DNA of 64,000 nt from Streptococcus azizii. GTDB lineage: Bacteria > Bacillota > Bacilli > Lactobacillales > Streptococcaceae. The stretch is from positions 222,451 to 286,450 of the forward strand of contig NZ_MSPR01000001.1 of NCBI RefSeq assembly GCF_001984715.1, read 5' to 3'. A program made the translations under genes and the position numbers. Shown one piece after another: positions 18,925-28,010 of this stretch. The notes beneath the pieces were generated by a model. It worked only from the letters and a program-made list of their open reading frames with translations, made no database searches and was not told where the DNA came from. Every line of letters starts with the position of its first letter. Position 1 is the first letter of the stretch.

Positions 18925-19701
18925 ATGAGTACGACTAAAGGCATTATTTTCAACATCCAACATTTTTCTATCCATGACGGCCCTGGTATTCGGACAACTG
19001 TCTTCCTAAAAGGTTGCCCCTTACGTTGTCCTTGGTGTTCAAATCCTGAATCACAACGACTGCGACCAGAACCGATGCTTGATGCAACGACCAAACTCCC
19101 TATCACGATGGGGGAAGAAAAATCAGTTGACGACATCATTGAAGAAGTGCTAAAAGACAAAGATTTCTACGAAGAATCTGGAGGAGGTATGACCTTGTCA
19201 GGAGGAGAAATCTTTGCCCAGTTTCACTTTGCAAAGGCTATTTTACAGGCTGCTAAGGCAAAAGGGATTCATACAGCCATTGAAACGACAGCCTTCGTAA
19301 GCCATGAAAAATTTGTCGACTTGATTCAATATGTCGACTTTATCTACACTGATTTGAAACACTATCACTCTCTAAAACATCGGACCGTCACTGGTGTAGA
19401 AAATCAACTGATCATCAAAAACATCCATTACGCCTTTTCTAAAGGCAAGGAAATTGTGTTGCGAATACCCGTCATCCCAGATTTTAATGATTCTTTAGAA
19501 GATGCGAAAGAGTTCGCTACACTATTCAATCAGCTTCAGATTGATCAAGTCCAATTACTCCCCTTTCATCAGTTTGGTGAAAATAAGTATCAACTGTTGA
19601 ATCGCACATACACTATGAACAAGGTAAAAGCCTTACATCCAGAAGATCTCTACGAGTACCAACACGTGTTTCTGAACCATGGCATCAACTGCTATTTCTG
19701 A
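18925..19701 (+). CDS. Glycyl radical enzyme activating protein (radical SAM)
   Basis: A 258-residue radical SAM activase. The SAM-cluster cysteines are Cys31, Cys35 and Cys38 in GCPLRCPWCSNPES, preceded by the family signature IHDGPGIRTTVFLKG; the glycine-rich GGGMTLSGGE follows. It generates the glycyl radical on the enzyme encoded at 11459. Many activases of dehydratase-type enzymes carry an inserted two-cluster ferredoxin domain after the CxxxCxxC; here that region (RPEPMLDATTKLPITMG) has no cysteines, so this is the short form. It is transcribed away from the DeoR-SorC pair. Confidence 0.92.
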   Translation: MSTTKGIIFNIQHFSIHDGPGIRTTVFLKGCPLRCPWCSNPESQRLRPEPMLDATTKLPITMGEEKSVDDIIEEVLKDKDFYEESGGGMTLSGGEIFAQFHFAKAILQAAKAKGIHTAIETTAFVSHEKFVDLIQYVDFIYTDLKHYHSLKHRTVTGVENQLIIKNIHYAFSKGKEIVLRIPVIPDFNDSLEDAKEFATLFNQLQIDQVQLLPFHQFGENKYQLLNRTYTMNKVKALHPEDLYEYQHVFLNHGINCYF

Positions 19702-19747
19702 GACAAGGGGTAGATGACAGAACTATCATTTTTAGTTTTTCTACAAC

Positions 19748-19773
19748 CAAAAAGGGCTAGCCGCCCTTTTTTG
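19748..19773. terminator. Bidirectional terminator between activase and pepO
   Basis: CAAAAAGGGC / GCCCTTTTTTG inverted repeat around a short loop, serving the convergent activase and pepO genes. Confidence 0.8.
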
Positions 19774-19777
19774 TATA

Positions 19778-21670
19778 CTACCAAATCACGACGCGGTCCT
19801 CTGGCTTACGCCACATGCCGTCTTTTTCTGTGACACCAAAGGCTTCAAAAAACTCAGCAAAGTTTGGTACTTGTAGGTTGACCCGAAGTTTTGCCGGTCC
19901 GTGGACATCGACACTAGCCAGCAACTGCATGTACTCTGTCCGTCCTTTCAAGCGCCAAATGCGTCCCCAGTTCGTAAAGAACTCTTCTGCTGAATAGTCC
20001 GCCTCCCTTTTTGCAGCCTCCAGGGCAGCAGCAAGTCCGCCTAAATCAGCCACGTTTTCAGAAACAGTTAGCTTGCCATTTACCTTGGCACCGTGGGAAT
20101 CTTGCCCATCAAAGAGCGCCTCTACTCTTTGCGTTTTTTCCTTGAAAGCTGCATAGTCCTCATCTGTCCACCAGTTTTTCAGACTACCATTTTCATCAAA
20201 GGAAGCGCCATTGGTATCAAAGGCATGAGAAATTTCATGGGCTATCACCGCACCGATTCCGCCATAATTTTCAGATGACGTTTGCTCCAGTGAGTAAAAC
20301 GGTGCTTGTAAAATAGCTGCCGGGAAAACGATTTTATTTTGTTGTGGACTATAGTAGGCATTGACCATATGTGCCGGCATGCCCCACTCGCTATCATCAA
20401 CTGGCTGGTTCCACCTGCTCCACGAATACTTGATAGAGAGTTCTTTCAAGAACTGGGCATTTTCAAGCAAAGACTTGCTTTCATCAATGACCTTATCATA
20501 GTAGCGCTCTGGTAGTTGGTCAGGATAGCCGATGTAGGGCTTAATCACACCAAGTTTAACAATCGCTTGTTGCTTCGTTTCTTCTGTCAACCAATCATTG
20601 GCTGCTAGACGCTCCTTATAGACCTCAATCATAGTAGCAATTTTTTGCTCTACATCAGCCTTAGCTGCGGGAGAGAATTTCTCCCCTGCATACCACAAGC
20701 CCAAGGCTTGGTTAAACGGACCCTCAGCTAGATAAAAGGCTGCTTTTTTCTTGCTTTGCGCCTCTGGAGTACCGGATAAGGCACGGCCATAAGCCCCCGA
20801 TAAGACACGTATCTCATCAGTTAGGTAGGAAGTGACCGAACCAATCGCATTCATAATCAAACTAGCTTTCAGATACTCCCAATTCTCCTCACAGTAGAAC
20901 TCTTTTGCAAGCTCCCAAAAACGAGGATTTTCAACAATAATCTTGTCTGGAACTTGCCCGATGACTTGCGTAAAGAATGGTTCCAAAGGAAGGGTTGGAA
21001 CAAGGGCTGCAAACTCCTTGAAATCGTAGGGATGGTAGAGCTTGAAATACTCTGACTTGTCTTCATTAGATAGCACAATTTGTGCCACACGCGCATCCAA
21101 AGCCTCCACCTTATCCAACAAATCTGTGATTTCTTCATCTGAGAAATGAAACTTGCGCAACACATCGGTATCAGATTGTCGCCATAGGCTCAAAAGCTCT
21201 GCTTTTTGCGGGTGTTCCTCATCATAGTAGGTTGTATCTGGCAAGATCGTACCTGGCTCTCCTGCCCAGAGAACATTGGTCTTGGCATCCATAAAGTCTG
21301 GAGCAATGCCAAATGGCAACCAGGTTGGTTTACCTGCCAACTCAAACTCCGCCATTTTTTCAGTAAAGTCTGCAAAAGACCCAAGGTTTTTATACTCCTC
21401 TATCAGGGGAAGGGCAGGGGCAATGCCTAGCGCTTCTCTCTTTGCATCATCCGCTGCAAGACGGTGGTATTTGATAAAGTTTTGTAGGACCCTATCTTCA
21501 GGTACCTCTTCGCCTTTCAGCCACTTATCTGTCGTTGCAAGCATTAGGTCTTCAATCTCATCGCGCAAATTGATAAAACCACCTGTTACGGGCTTATCAT
21601 CCGGGATAACAGCTGCTTCTGCCCACTTCCCATTTATCGCTTCATAAAAATCATCTTGTAAACGTACCAT
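19778..21670 (-). CDS. pepO: Neutral endopeptidase PepO (M13)
   Basis: A 630-residue M13 (neprilysin-type) metallopeptidase. The zinc motif is HEISH (about residues 478-482, in GAVIAHEISHAFD) and the third ligand lies in ENVADLGGLAA (about 537). The M13 N-terminal domain begins DDFYEAINGKW. There is no signal peptide, as usual for streptococcal and lactococcal PepO, although such proteins can be found at the surface. It cleaves oligopeptides. It stands alone between terminators; no operon partner. Confidence 0.96.
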   Translation of the reverse strand: MVRLQDDFYEAINGKWAEAAVIPDDKPVTGGFINLRDEIEDLMLATTDKWLKGEEVPEDRVLQNFIKYHRLAADDAKREALGIAPALPLIEEYKNLGSFADFTEKMAEFELAGKPTWLPFGIAPDFMDAKTNVLWAGEPGTILPDTTYYDEEHPQKAELLSLWRQSDTDVLRKFHFSDEEITDLLDKVEALDARVAQIVLSNEDKSEYFKLYHPYDFKEFAALVPTLPLEPFFTQVIGQVPDKIIVENPRFWELAKEFYCEENWEYLKASLIMNAIGSVTSYLTDEIRVLSGAYGRALSGTPEAQSKKKAAFYLAEGPFNQALGLWYAGEKFSPAAKADVEQKIATMIEVYKERLAANDWLTEETKQQAIVKLGVIKPYIGYPDQLPERYYDKVIDESKSLLENAQFLKELSIKYSWSRWNQPVDDSEWGMPAHMVNAYYSPQQNKIVFPAAILQAPFYSLEQTSSENYGGIGAVIAHEISHAFDTNGASFDENGSLKNWWTDEDYAAFKEKTQRVEALFDGQDSHGAKVNGKLTVSENVADLGGLAAALEAAKREADYSAEEFFTNWGRIWRLKGRTEYMQLLASVDVHGPAKLRVNLQVPNFAEFFEAFGVTEKDGMWRKPEDRVVIW

Positions 21671-21801
21671 AAGAACCTCTTTTCTATGTTTCTACCTCCA
21701 TGATAGCAAAAAGAAGCAGAATTTGCAGGCATTTTACGTAGCAATACTCTAGAAATGTAAAAATGGGTAGATCATTCCAATTCAAACTTCGTCACCATCA
21801 C

Positions 21802-22434
21802 CTATAAATCCTCCATGCGAATCACCACGTCTGCCTTTTCCCAGATAGCTGGATTGTGGGTCGCTATGATGATAATTCTGCTATCACTCTTCAAAAAGGA
21901 CAATAGCTTCATCACTTCATCTGAATTGAGCGGATCAAGAGCAGCTGTCGGCTCATCTGCTAGAACAAGCGGAGGATCTTTCAAAAAGACCTTTGCCAGC
22001 GCTACACGTTGGGATTCCCCGCCCGATAGCTCAAAAATCTTCTGTTCCAAGGAAATATATTCTAAATGAACCTTTTTTAAAGCCTCACGTTTCCGTTCTT
22101 CTTTCTGTGCTTTGGTTAGCTTTTTTCCGACGAGACCTAACTCTAAATTGGCAGCGACACTTTCGCTTTCGATCAAGCCAAACTGTTGAAATAGATACCC
22201 TAGATAATCACGATAGTAGAGATGTTCTTTAATCTCCTTGATGTCCTTTTTATCATAGAGGACATCACCCTTGTCATAGGGTTCTAACTTAGCAATTATA
22301 TTTAAGAGCGTTGTCTTTCCACTACCACTTTCCCCAATAAGCGCATAGATTTTCCCTCTTTCAAAGACCACATCTACCTGATTCAAAATCACCCGATTGG
22401 CAAAACGTTTTTGTAACCCTTTGATTTCAATCAT
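21802..22434 (-). CDS. Bacteriocin-type ABC exporter ATPase
   Basis: A 210-residue ABC ATPase of the small MacB/lactococcin-972-associated class: Walker [11 protein letters not shown] (about residues 34-43), Q-loop YLFQQFGLIE, signature LSGGESQRVAL and Walker B LVLADEPTAALD. The ATG follows the stop of the membrane partner by one base, so they are translationally coupled. The pair resembles the export/immunity module found with lactococcin 972-like bacteriocins. Confidence 0.85.
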   Translation of the reverse strand: MIEIKGLQKRFANRVILNQVDVVFERGKIYALIGESGSGKTTLLNIIAKLEPYDKGDVLYDKKDIKEIKEHLYYRDYLGYLFQQFGLIESESVAANLELGLVGKKLTKAQKEERKREALKKVHLEYISLEQKIFELSGGESQRVALAKVFLKDPPLVLADEPTAALDPLNSDEVMKLLSFLKSDSRIIIIATHNPAIWEKADVVIRMEDL

Positions 22435-22435
22435 G

Positions 22436-24469
22436 CTATTTTCCTTTCAATACTGTAACTGCTTCTTGATTTTCTGCCTTACTCTGCCGGTACAAAATCA
22501 AGAGCATATTTCCAAGAAAGACCGCCGTTGTCACCAAACTAATCACCATATTTTGGGTAAGGTAGACAATGCCAGCATTTCCTAGAGCTAGGACTATCAT
22601 CTGTGCTATGAGATAGGAAAAGTGGATTTCATCGAACCTCAAACCTGCCAATCTCTTGATAAAGATCTCTCGTCTAAACTGCTCAAAATAGATTAGATTC
22701 ATACAGTCAAACAGGAGTACCGAGGTCGCTAAGCCCAAAGCACTTCCAATAAGGAGAGAGAAAAAGCGACTGCGACTCTCTGATAGATGTTTATAATAGG
22801 TAATCCGATCATTCAGTAGATAGGACACCCAGTGGTAAGCCCCTTGTTCTTTGAGCAAATCAATGCTGTCTTGATAGCCTCTCAAATGAAGGGAATTAGT
22901 CACCTCTACGCCCCAAAACAAACGGGTCGCCACAGTATCTCCCATTGCCTTGGGGGTCAGCACAACCAAGATGGGGTCCTCTAAATACTGGATTTGGGCA
23001 ACTTCATCATTGTTGTAAAGAAAGCGCTTCTGTCCGTCTCTCACGATGGTAGTATGGACCTTGGCTTGAAACAGAGGCTGACTGGTAGCTTCCAGACCCA
23101 ACCTTGACCCATCAGACAGGTACTCTGAGTAAATGGTTTCAAACTCAGCCTGCCTGGCTTGTAACTTTTGGGGGAGCAGTAGCCCAAACTCTCCCTCTTT
23201 CAAATTCTTCATCTGTGTCAGAAAGTCTCTGCCAACCTCGACATGCTGTGCTTCCAGATAGTTAGGGGAGACATATAAGGTATTGCCATCTGGAGCATAG
23301 TCTGTCAGACGCACGCCTGATGCATCTCCGTACAGTTCTTTAAAAAAAAGATGTCGCACATTGCTCCTAACAAAAATAGCATCCCTCTCCGTGATAGCTG
23401 TTTGGGCAAGGTCATACCAGACCTTTTGCCGCCTATCTTCCTCTTCTCCCTTGGTGAGGCCGGCAGAATAACTACCGCGCACTTGATAATAGTCGCCTTG
23501 CTTGTCCCATTCTTTGGCGGAACTTCCTAGAATCTGGAGTTCCTTGTACTCTAGTAAGATACTATTAGCAACGTAGCCCACCACCAAGACTGAGAGCAGC
23601 TGTCCCACTAACATCAAACTGAGCAAGCGTTTTAGAGGAAGCCTCCCCTTTAAAATCTCAATTAAGGAACCCGCCCTTAGTCCCAAGAGATAGATGAAAC
23701 TCAAAAAGAGAGATAGAGCCACGAGGAGGAGACTATAAGCTCCTAAGCCCAAGCATAAGAGAGAAATGGGAAGGCGATGCGACAGCCCCAGCAAATAAAG
23801 ACTCGAAACACCGATAAAACTGGTGACCAGATAGGATAGGAGGACCGCCTTTACATCTACCCAAACAGAAGCCCACATGATCCTTCCAAAGCTCAGTCCG
23901 GCAATCCTCCTAAGTCCTGTACTCCTCAAGTCCTTGATTCGATAAATCAAGGTCATGGACACAAAGGTCAATACAAATAGAATGAAACTCAGCAAAGCCA
24001 CCTCATCGTGTAAAATGACCAGCAATAGGACCCCTATGAAGGTAGCCGGCGTAGAAACCCCTTTGTAGCCCAACTGACCCATGGTCGACACCAGCTCCTC
24101 GGCCGTCACAGATCCCGATACGATCAGGTAGCTATTGACTAAATCACTATCTCTGGCACTTTCTGCCCTAGCCTGGCTTAGAGACTCCGGTCGCTTACCA
24201 GATCCATAGAACTCATAAGCAAAATAGGTTTCCCCTTTTTCATTTGGCTCAACAATCCGCCTGGCAATGACACTATTATGAGCTTCTGCCAGCTCATTTA
24301 AAGCTCTTGTAAAGTCCTCACGTTTTGCTCTGGGCTGCGCTCCATCTGTACCGACAAGATCGACCGCATCGTAGTTTGAAAAGACTAATTGATGTTGTTG
24401 GTCATGGATTCTGATGACCATGTAAACACATAGGAGCAAGGTGGATAAAAAGATAAAAATGCGTCTCAT
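22436..24469 (-). CDS. DUF1430-type bacteriocin-associated integral membrane protein
   Basis: A 677-residue membrane protein with an N-terminal hydrophobic segment (residues 1-19), an outer domain of about 130 residues, a cluster of helices at about 155-305, a second outer domain of about 230 residues and three C-terminal helices (about 560-665). This is the FtsX/MacB-like layout of the seven-TM family annotated bacteriocin-associated membrane protein. Together with the coupled ATPase it forms an exporter or immunity transporter. The usual small lactococcin-like gene was looked for in the 297 bases upstream and in the neighbourhood and was not found. Confidence 0.75.
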   Translation of the reverse strand: MRRIFIFLSTLLLCVYMVIRIHDQQHQLVFSNYDAVDLVGTDGAQPRAKREDFTRALNELAEAHNSVIARRIVEPNEKGETYFAYEFYGSGKRPESLSQARAESARDSDLVNSYLIVSGSVTAEELVSTMGQLGYKGVSTPATFIGVLLLVILHDEVALLSFILFVLTFVSMTLIYRIKDLRSTGLRRIAGLSFGRIMWASVWVDVKAVLLSYLVTSFIGVSSLYLLGLSHRLPISLLCLGLGAYSLLLVALSLFLSFIYLLGLRAGSLIEILKGRLPLKRLLSLMLVGQLLSVLVVGYVANSILLEYKELQILGSSAKEWDKQGDYYQVRGSYSAGLTKGEEEDRRQKVWYDLAQTAITERDAIFVRSNVRHLFFKELYGDASGVRLTDYAPDGNTLYVSPNYLEAQHVEVGRDFLTQMKNLKEGEFGLLLPQKLQARQAEFETIYSEYLSDGSRLGLEATSQPLFQAKVHTTIVRDGQKRFLYNNDEVAQIQYLEDPILVVLTPKAMGDTVATRLFWGVEVTNSLHLRGYQDSIDLLKEQGAYHWVSYLLNDRITYYKHLSESRSRFFSLLIGSALGLATSVLLFDCMNLIYFEQFRREIFIKRLAGLRFDEIHFSYLIAQMIVLALGNAGIVYLTQNMVISLVTTAVFLGNMLLILYRQSKAENQEAVTVLKGK

Positions 24470-24711
24470 AGAACCTACTTTCTAACCTTCATCATTTAGA
24501 TAAGGCAACTACACTCATACTAGAACAAATCAGCTTGACCACCGACTGCCTTAGATATAACCTCCTTTTTGAAAGCGTTTTCTATATCTGATATTACTAT
24601 AGCATAAAAATCCCTGTATTGCAAGTATTTTTATATAAGAAATCCATTTCACCGCTACCATTCTCCTCTATTGTTAGAAAAAGATGAGAAAATGCTGAGA
24701 ATTTTCAAAAA

Positions 24712-24745
24712 TTAACTTGACTTAATTTTTAAGTTAAGGTATATT
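24712..24745 (+). promoter_or_regulatory. psaBCA promoter overlapped by a MntR/PsaR-type operator
   Basis: TTGACT (24717-24722), 17-base spacer, TATATT (24740-24745). The spacer and -35 lie inside TTAACTT..AAGTTAA (24712-24737), with the inner ACTTAATTTTTAAGT also palindromic. This matches the recalled streptococcal SloR/ScaR/PsaR site type (AATTAACTTGACTTAATTTT). Mn-loaded repressor would cover the promoter. Confidence 0.75.
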
Positions 24746-24766
24746 AAAACAATAAGGAGTGTACAG

Positions 24767-25492
24767 ATGATTGAAATAAAAGATCTCAGTGTCAGCTATC
24801 ACACTGTCTTAGCCTTAGACACTGTTAACGTAACCATTCAAGGTCCTACGATTACAGGTATCCTAGGACCCAACGGAGCAGGGAAATCTACCCTACTAAA
24901 AGCCATGCTCCATATCGTTGACCATCAAGGGGAGACAGCCCTTGACGGGAACGATATTCGCAAACAGCGCAGCAAAATCGCCTATGTCGAACAAAAAGCT
25001 GCCATCGATTTTAACTTCCCTATCAAGGTCAAAGAATGCGTTTCTCTAGGACTCTACCCCAAAATCAGCCTGTTTCAACGTTTCAAAGAACAGGATTGGT
25101 CAAAGGTAGCACGTGCCCTTGAAATCGTCGGAATGCTGGATTACGCTGACAAACAAATCAGCGAATTATCTGGCGGTCAATTTCAGCGTGTGCTCATCGC
25201 TCGGTGTCTCGTCCAAGAAGCCGACTACATCTTTTTAGATGAACCTTTTGTAGGAATTGATTCTGTCAGTGAGAACATTATCATGACCACACTGCGCAAT
25301 CTCAAAAAATTAGGGAAAACGATCCTCATCGTCCACCATGATTTGAGCAAGGTCAAATACTACTTCGACCAAGTTCTACTGCTCAATCGTGAAGTCGTAG
25401 CCTTTGGAGAAACCTCACAAACCTTTACTAAAAAACACCTCCAAGCCGCCTACGGTGAGAATCTGATACTCATGGAGGATGATAAGAAATGA
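24767..25492 (+). CDS. psaB: Manganese ABC transporter, ATP-binding protein
   Basis: A 241-residue metal-type ABC ATPase: Walker [12 protein letters not shown] (about residues 34-44), signature [15 protein letters not shown], Walker [13 protein letters not shown] and H-loop IVHHDLSKV. It energises the permease encoded next, with which it overlaps by four bases (ATGA). It is first in a three-gene operon behind a metalloregulator operator. Also called mtsB or troB in other streptococci. Confidence 0.93.
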   Translation: MIEIKDLSVSYHTVLALDTVNVTIQGPTITGILGPNGAGKSTLLKAMLHIVDHQGETALDGNDIRKQRSKIAYVEQKAAIDFNFPIKVKECVSLGLYPKISLFQRFKEQDWSKVARALEIVGMLDYADKQISELSGGQFQRVLIARCLVQEADYIFLDEPFVGIDSVSENIIMTTLRNLKKLGKTILIVHHDLSKVKYYFDQVLLLNREVVAFGETSQTFTKKHLQAAYGENLILMEDDKK

Positions 25493-26340
25493 TTCAAGAA
25501 TTTATCGAAGGTTTACATAGTTTCCACTTTTTACAAAATGCTGTGGTAACAGCAATTGTCATTGGTATTGTTGCTGGAGCAGTTGGGTGCTTTATCATCT
25601 TACGAGGTCTATCCCTCATGGGGGATGCGATTTCCCATGCGGTTCTACCAGGGGTTGCCCTCTCTTACATTTTGGGTATTAACTTTTTTATCGGTGCGAT
25701 TGCCTTTGGACTTCTCGCCTCGGTCATGATTACCTATATCAAGGGAAATAGTATCATCAAGAGTGATACTGCAATCGGGATTACCTTTTCATCCTTTTTA
25801 GCTCTAGGGGTCATCCTTATCGGGGTTGCCAATAGCTCTACCGACTTATTCCATATTTTATTTGGGAATATCCTTGCGGTACAAGACATGGATAAATGGA
25901 TTACGATTGGCGTTGCCGCTGTCGTCCTCTTCTTGATTTTCCTCTTTTTCAAGCCGCTCTTGATTACCTCATTTGATCCACTACTTGCAAAATCTATGGG
26001 AATGCCGGTAAATCTATACCACTACCTACTCATGATTTTGCTCACCTTGGTTTCTGTCACAGCCATGCAAAGTGTCGGAACCATCCTCATTGTTGCCATG
26101 CTGATTACACCAGCCGCTACTGCCTATCTCTATGTCAGCAGTCTAAAAAACATGATTTTCCTATCTTCTGCCTTAGGAGCTCTTTCTTCTATCGTTGGTC
26201 TCTTTCTAGGATATAGTTTTAATATTGCTGCCGGTTCTAGTATCGTCTTGACATCAGCCACTTTCTTTTTGATTAGCTTCCTTTTTGCCCCAAAACAAGG
26301 CATTCTGATGCGCTATTTAAAAAAATCATCCCATTCATAA
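25489..26340 (+). CDS. psaC: Manganese ABC transporter, permease
   Basis: A 283-residue ABC-3 family permease with about eight hydrophobic helices. Conserved blocks are [28 protein letters not shown] and the later [20 protein letters not shown]. These proteins move Mn/Zn/Fe across the membrane; here Mn is inferred from the binding protein and operator. Ten bases separate it from the lipoprotein gene. The length is normal. Confidence 0.93.
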   Translation: MIQEFIEGLHSFHFLQNAVVTAIVIGIVAGAVGCFIILRGLSLMGDAISHAVLPGVALSYILGINFFIGAIAFGLLASVMITYIKGNSIIKSDTAIGITFSSFLALGVILIGVANSSTDLFHILFGNILAVQDMDKWITIGVAAVVLFLIFLFFKPLLITSFDPLLAKSMGMPVNLYHYLLMILLTLVSVTAMQSVGTILIVAMLITPAATAYLYVSSLKNMIFLSSALGALSSIVGLFLGYSFNIAAGSSIVLTSATFFLISFLFAPKQGILMRYLKKSSHS

Positions 26341-26350
26341 GGAGAAATTC

Positions 26351-27283
26351 ATGAAAAAATTATCTACTCTAGCGGTTGTAATCCTTGCAATCCTAGGCCT
26401 TGCTGCCTGCTCAAATTCCACAAGGGAATCAAGCACCGAGTCTTCTAAGTTAAAAGTTGTGACCACCAACTCCATTCTGGCGGATATGACTAAGAATATC
26501 GCTGGGGACAAGATTGATTTGCACAGTATCGTTCCAGTCGGCCAAGATCCCCATGAATACGAACCCCTGCCCGAAGATGTGAAAAAAACATCAAAAGCAG
26601 ACCTCATTTTCTACAATGGAATCAATCTCGAAACTGGTGGAAATGCTTGGTTTACAAAACTGGTCAAAAATGCTAATAAGGTGGAAAATAAGGACTACTT
26701 CGCTGTCAGCGATGGTGTCGAAGTCATCTATCTTGAAGGAGAAGATGAAAAAGGTAAAGAGGATCCCCACGCTTGGCTTAATCTTGAAAACGGGATGATT
26801 TACGCGAAAAACATTGCCAAACAACTGATTGCAAAGGATCCCAACAACAAAGATACGTATGAGAAAAATCTAGCTACCTATCTTGAAAAACTCGATGCCT
26901 TAGATAAAGAAGCCAAAGAAAAATTTAACAATATCCCTGCCGAGAAGAAAATGATTGTAACAAGCGAAGGCTGTTTCAAGTATTTTTCAAAAGCCTATCA
27001 GGTCCCATCTGCCTATATTTGGGAGATTAACACAGAAGTAGAGGGAACACCTGACCAAATTAAGCGCTTGGTTGAAACACTACGTCAATCCAAGGTTCCA
27101 TCTCTCTTTGTCGAAAGTAGTGTCAATGATCATCCAATGAAGACTGTTTCAAAAGACACCAATATCCCGATTTATGCAAAAATCTTCACCGACTCTGTCG
27201 CTGAAGAAGGAGAAGATGGAGACAGCTACTACGCCATGATGAAATGGAATTTGGATAAAATTGCAGAAGGCTTAGCTAAATAG
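26351..27283 (+). CDS. psaA: Manganese-binding lipoprotein (PsaA/TroA family)
   Basis: A 310-residue cluster A-I metal-binding lipoprotein. The lipobox is GLAAC with Cys20. Metal ligands can be read: His in GQDPHEYEP, His in [12 protein letters not shown], Glu in [10 protein letters not shown] and Asp in [12 protein letters not shown], the His-His-Glu-Asp set of PsaA/MtsA. There is no long His-rich loop as in zinc binders, which supports manganese. It delivers the metal to PsaBC and is the last gene of the operon; a structured inverted-repeat element and a terminator follow. Called TroA in S. suis. Confidence 0.93.
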   Translation: MKKLSTLAVVILAILGLAACSNSTRESSTESSKLKVVTTNSILADMTKNIAGDKIDLHSIVPVGQDPHEYEPLPEDVKKTSKADLIFYNGINLETGGNAWFTKLVKNANKVENKDYFAVSDGVEVIYLEGEDEKGKEDPHAWLNLENGMIYAKNIAKQLIAKDPNNKDTYEKNLATYLEKLDALDKEAKEKFNNIPAEKKMIVTSEGCFKYFSKAYQVPSAYIWEINTEVEGTPDQIKRLVETLRQSKVPSLFVESSVNDHPMKTVSKDTNIPIYAKIFTDSVAEEGEDGDSYYAMMKWNLDKIAEGLAK

Positions 27284-27285
27284 TT

Positions 27286-27417
27286 TATAGGGGACATTTA
27301 CGGATAAGCCTCGTCAAAGCCCCACTTGATGCGATTCTACTTGCAAGAACAGCCATCTCTGGACACCTCTATATCTTCTAGCTTTGATGGATGCACGTCC
27401 GTAAATGGTCCATATAA
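27286..27417. repeat. Inverted-repeat-bounded element after psaA (MITE-like or structured RNA)
   Basis: The ends GGACATTTACGGA (27292) and TCCGTAAATGGTCC (27397-27410) are inverted copies about 120 bp apart, and weaker TATA-type matches extend the repeat outward. There is no ORF inside. It could be a MITE or an internally deleted insertion sequence; no target duplication is evident. Confidence 0.5.
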
Positions 27418-27420
27418 AAT

Positions 27421-27474
27421 TTCAAACTCCTTGTGCGATACTCTTTCGATGAGCCACACAGGAGTTTGTTTTTA
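27421..27474 (+). terminator. Terminator of the psaBCA operon
   Basis: CAAACTCCTTGTG pairs with CACACAGGAGTTTG, followed by TTTTTA. It lies 138 bases beyond the psaA stop, past the inverted-repeat element. Confidence 0.75.
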
Positions 27475-27509
27475 TCCTCTGATCTAACTTCCTTTTCAAG
27501 AAATGACGA

Positions 27510-27955
27510 CGAAGTATTCTATACTACTCTTTAAAAATCAACAGGATACGTTGTCAAGAGTCTCGGTAAATTGTAACTGAGTTCGGACTAAAATGTGAGA
27601 AAAAAGATAGGCAGCTGTTTCGGCTTTAGCCGATTACAGATGAGATTGAAACAGTTCGGTGAACTGTTTCAACTGGTCACCTAGAAACACGAAAGTGACC
27701 ACAGAAGTTTGAGCCAAGAAGCAGGAAAGCTAGGAAATAAGCTAAAAACCTCCACTGGAGTTTTATACGGGCTTTGTATCTTGGAATTGAGTTCAGCCTA
27801 AAACCTCGGAAAAAAGAGAGGCAGCTGTTTCAGCTTTAGCTGATTACAGCTGAGAATCCCTTTGGGATAGTTTTTCCTAGCTTCAAAGGTATGGTATACC
27901 TTTGAAGGTGGGAAATAGAACGAGTGAAACTCGTGTCAAAAGCCCTTTGTATCTT
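27510..27955. repeat. BOX-like composite repeat before psaR
   Basis: The left end is ACTCTTTAAAAATCAACAGG. Cassettes include CAGCTGTTTCGGCTTTAGC, GAAACAGTTCGGTGAACTGTTTC (27648-27670), GGTCACC..GTGACC, CTCCACTGGAG, CTTCAAAGGTATGGTATACC (27878-) and ACGAGTGAAACTCGT. The right edge runs to about 20 bases before the -10 of psaR, and reading through it creates a false N-terminal extension for that gene. Confidence 0.8.
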
Positions 27956-27982
27956 ACTTTTCTTTTCAATTTTTGTTATACT
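27954..27982 (+). promoter_or_regulatory. Probable psaR promoter at the repeat edge
   Basis: TTACTT (27954-27959), 17-base spacer, TATACT (27977-27982), 28 bases before the ATG. The -35 lies at the border of the repeat, so the repeat may set basal expression. Confidence 0.5.
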
Positions 27983-28010
27983 AGATAAGAGAAAAAGAGA
28001 GGACCCTCAG

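Noticed and set aside
24480..24520. 8-codon ORF (MSVVALSK) upstream of the DUF1430 gene as a candidate bacteriocin
   Set aside because: No ribosome binding site, far too short, no leader or mature-peptide features.
27924..28010. N-terminal hydrophobic extension of the DtxR-family regulator
   Set aside because: The 29 extra residues come from the BOX-like repeat and promoter; the ATG at 28011 has the ribosome binding site and the family N-terminus.
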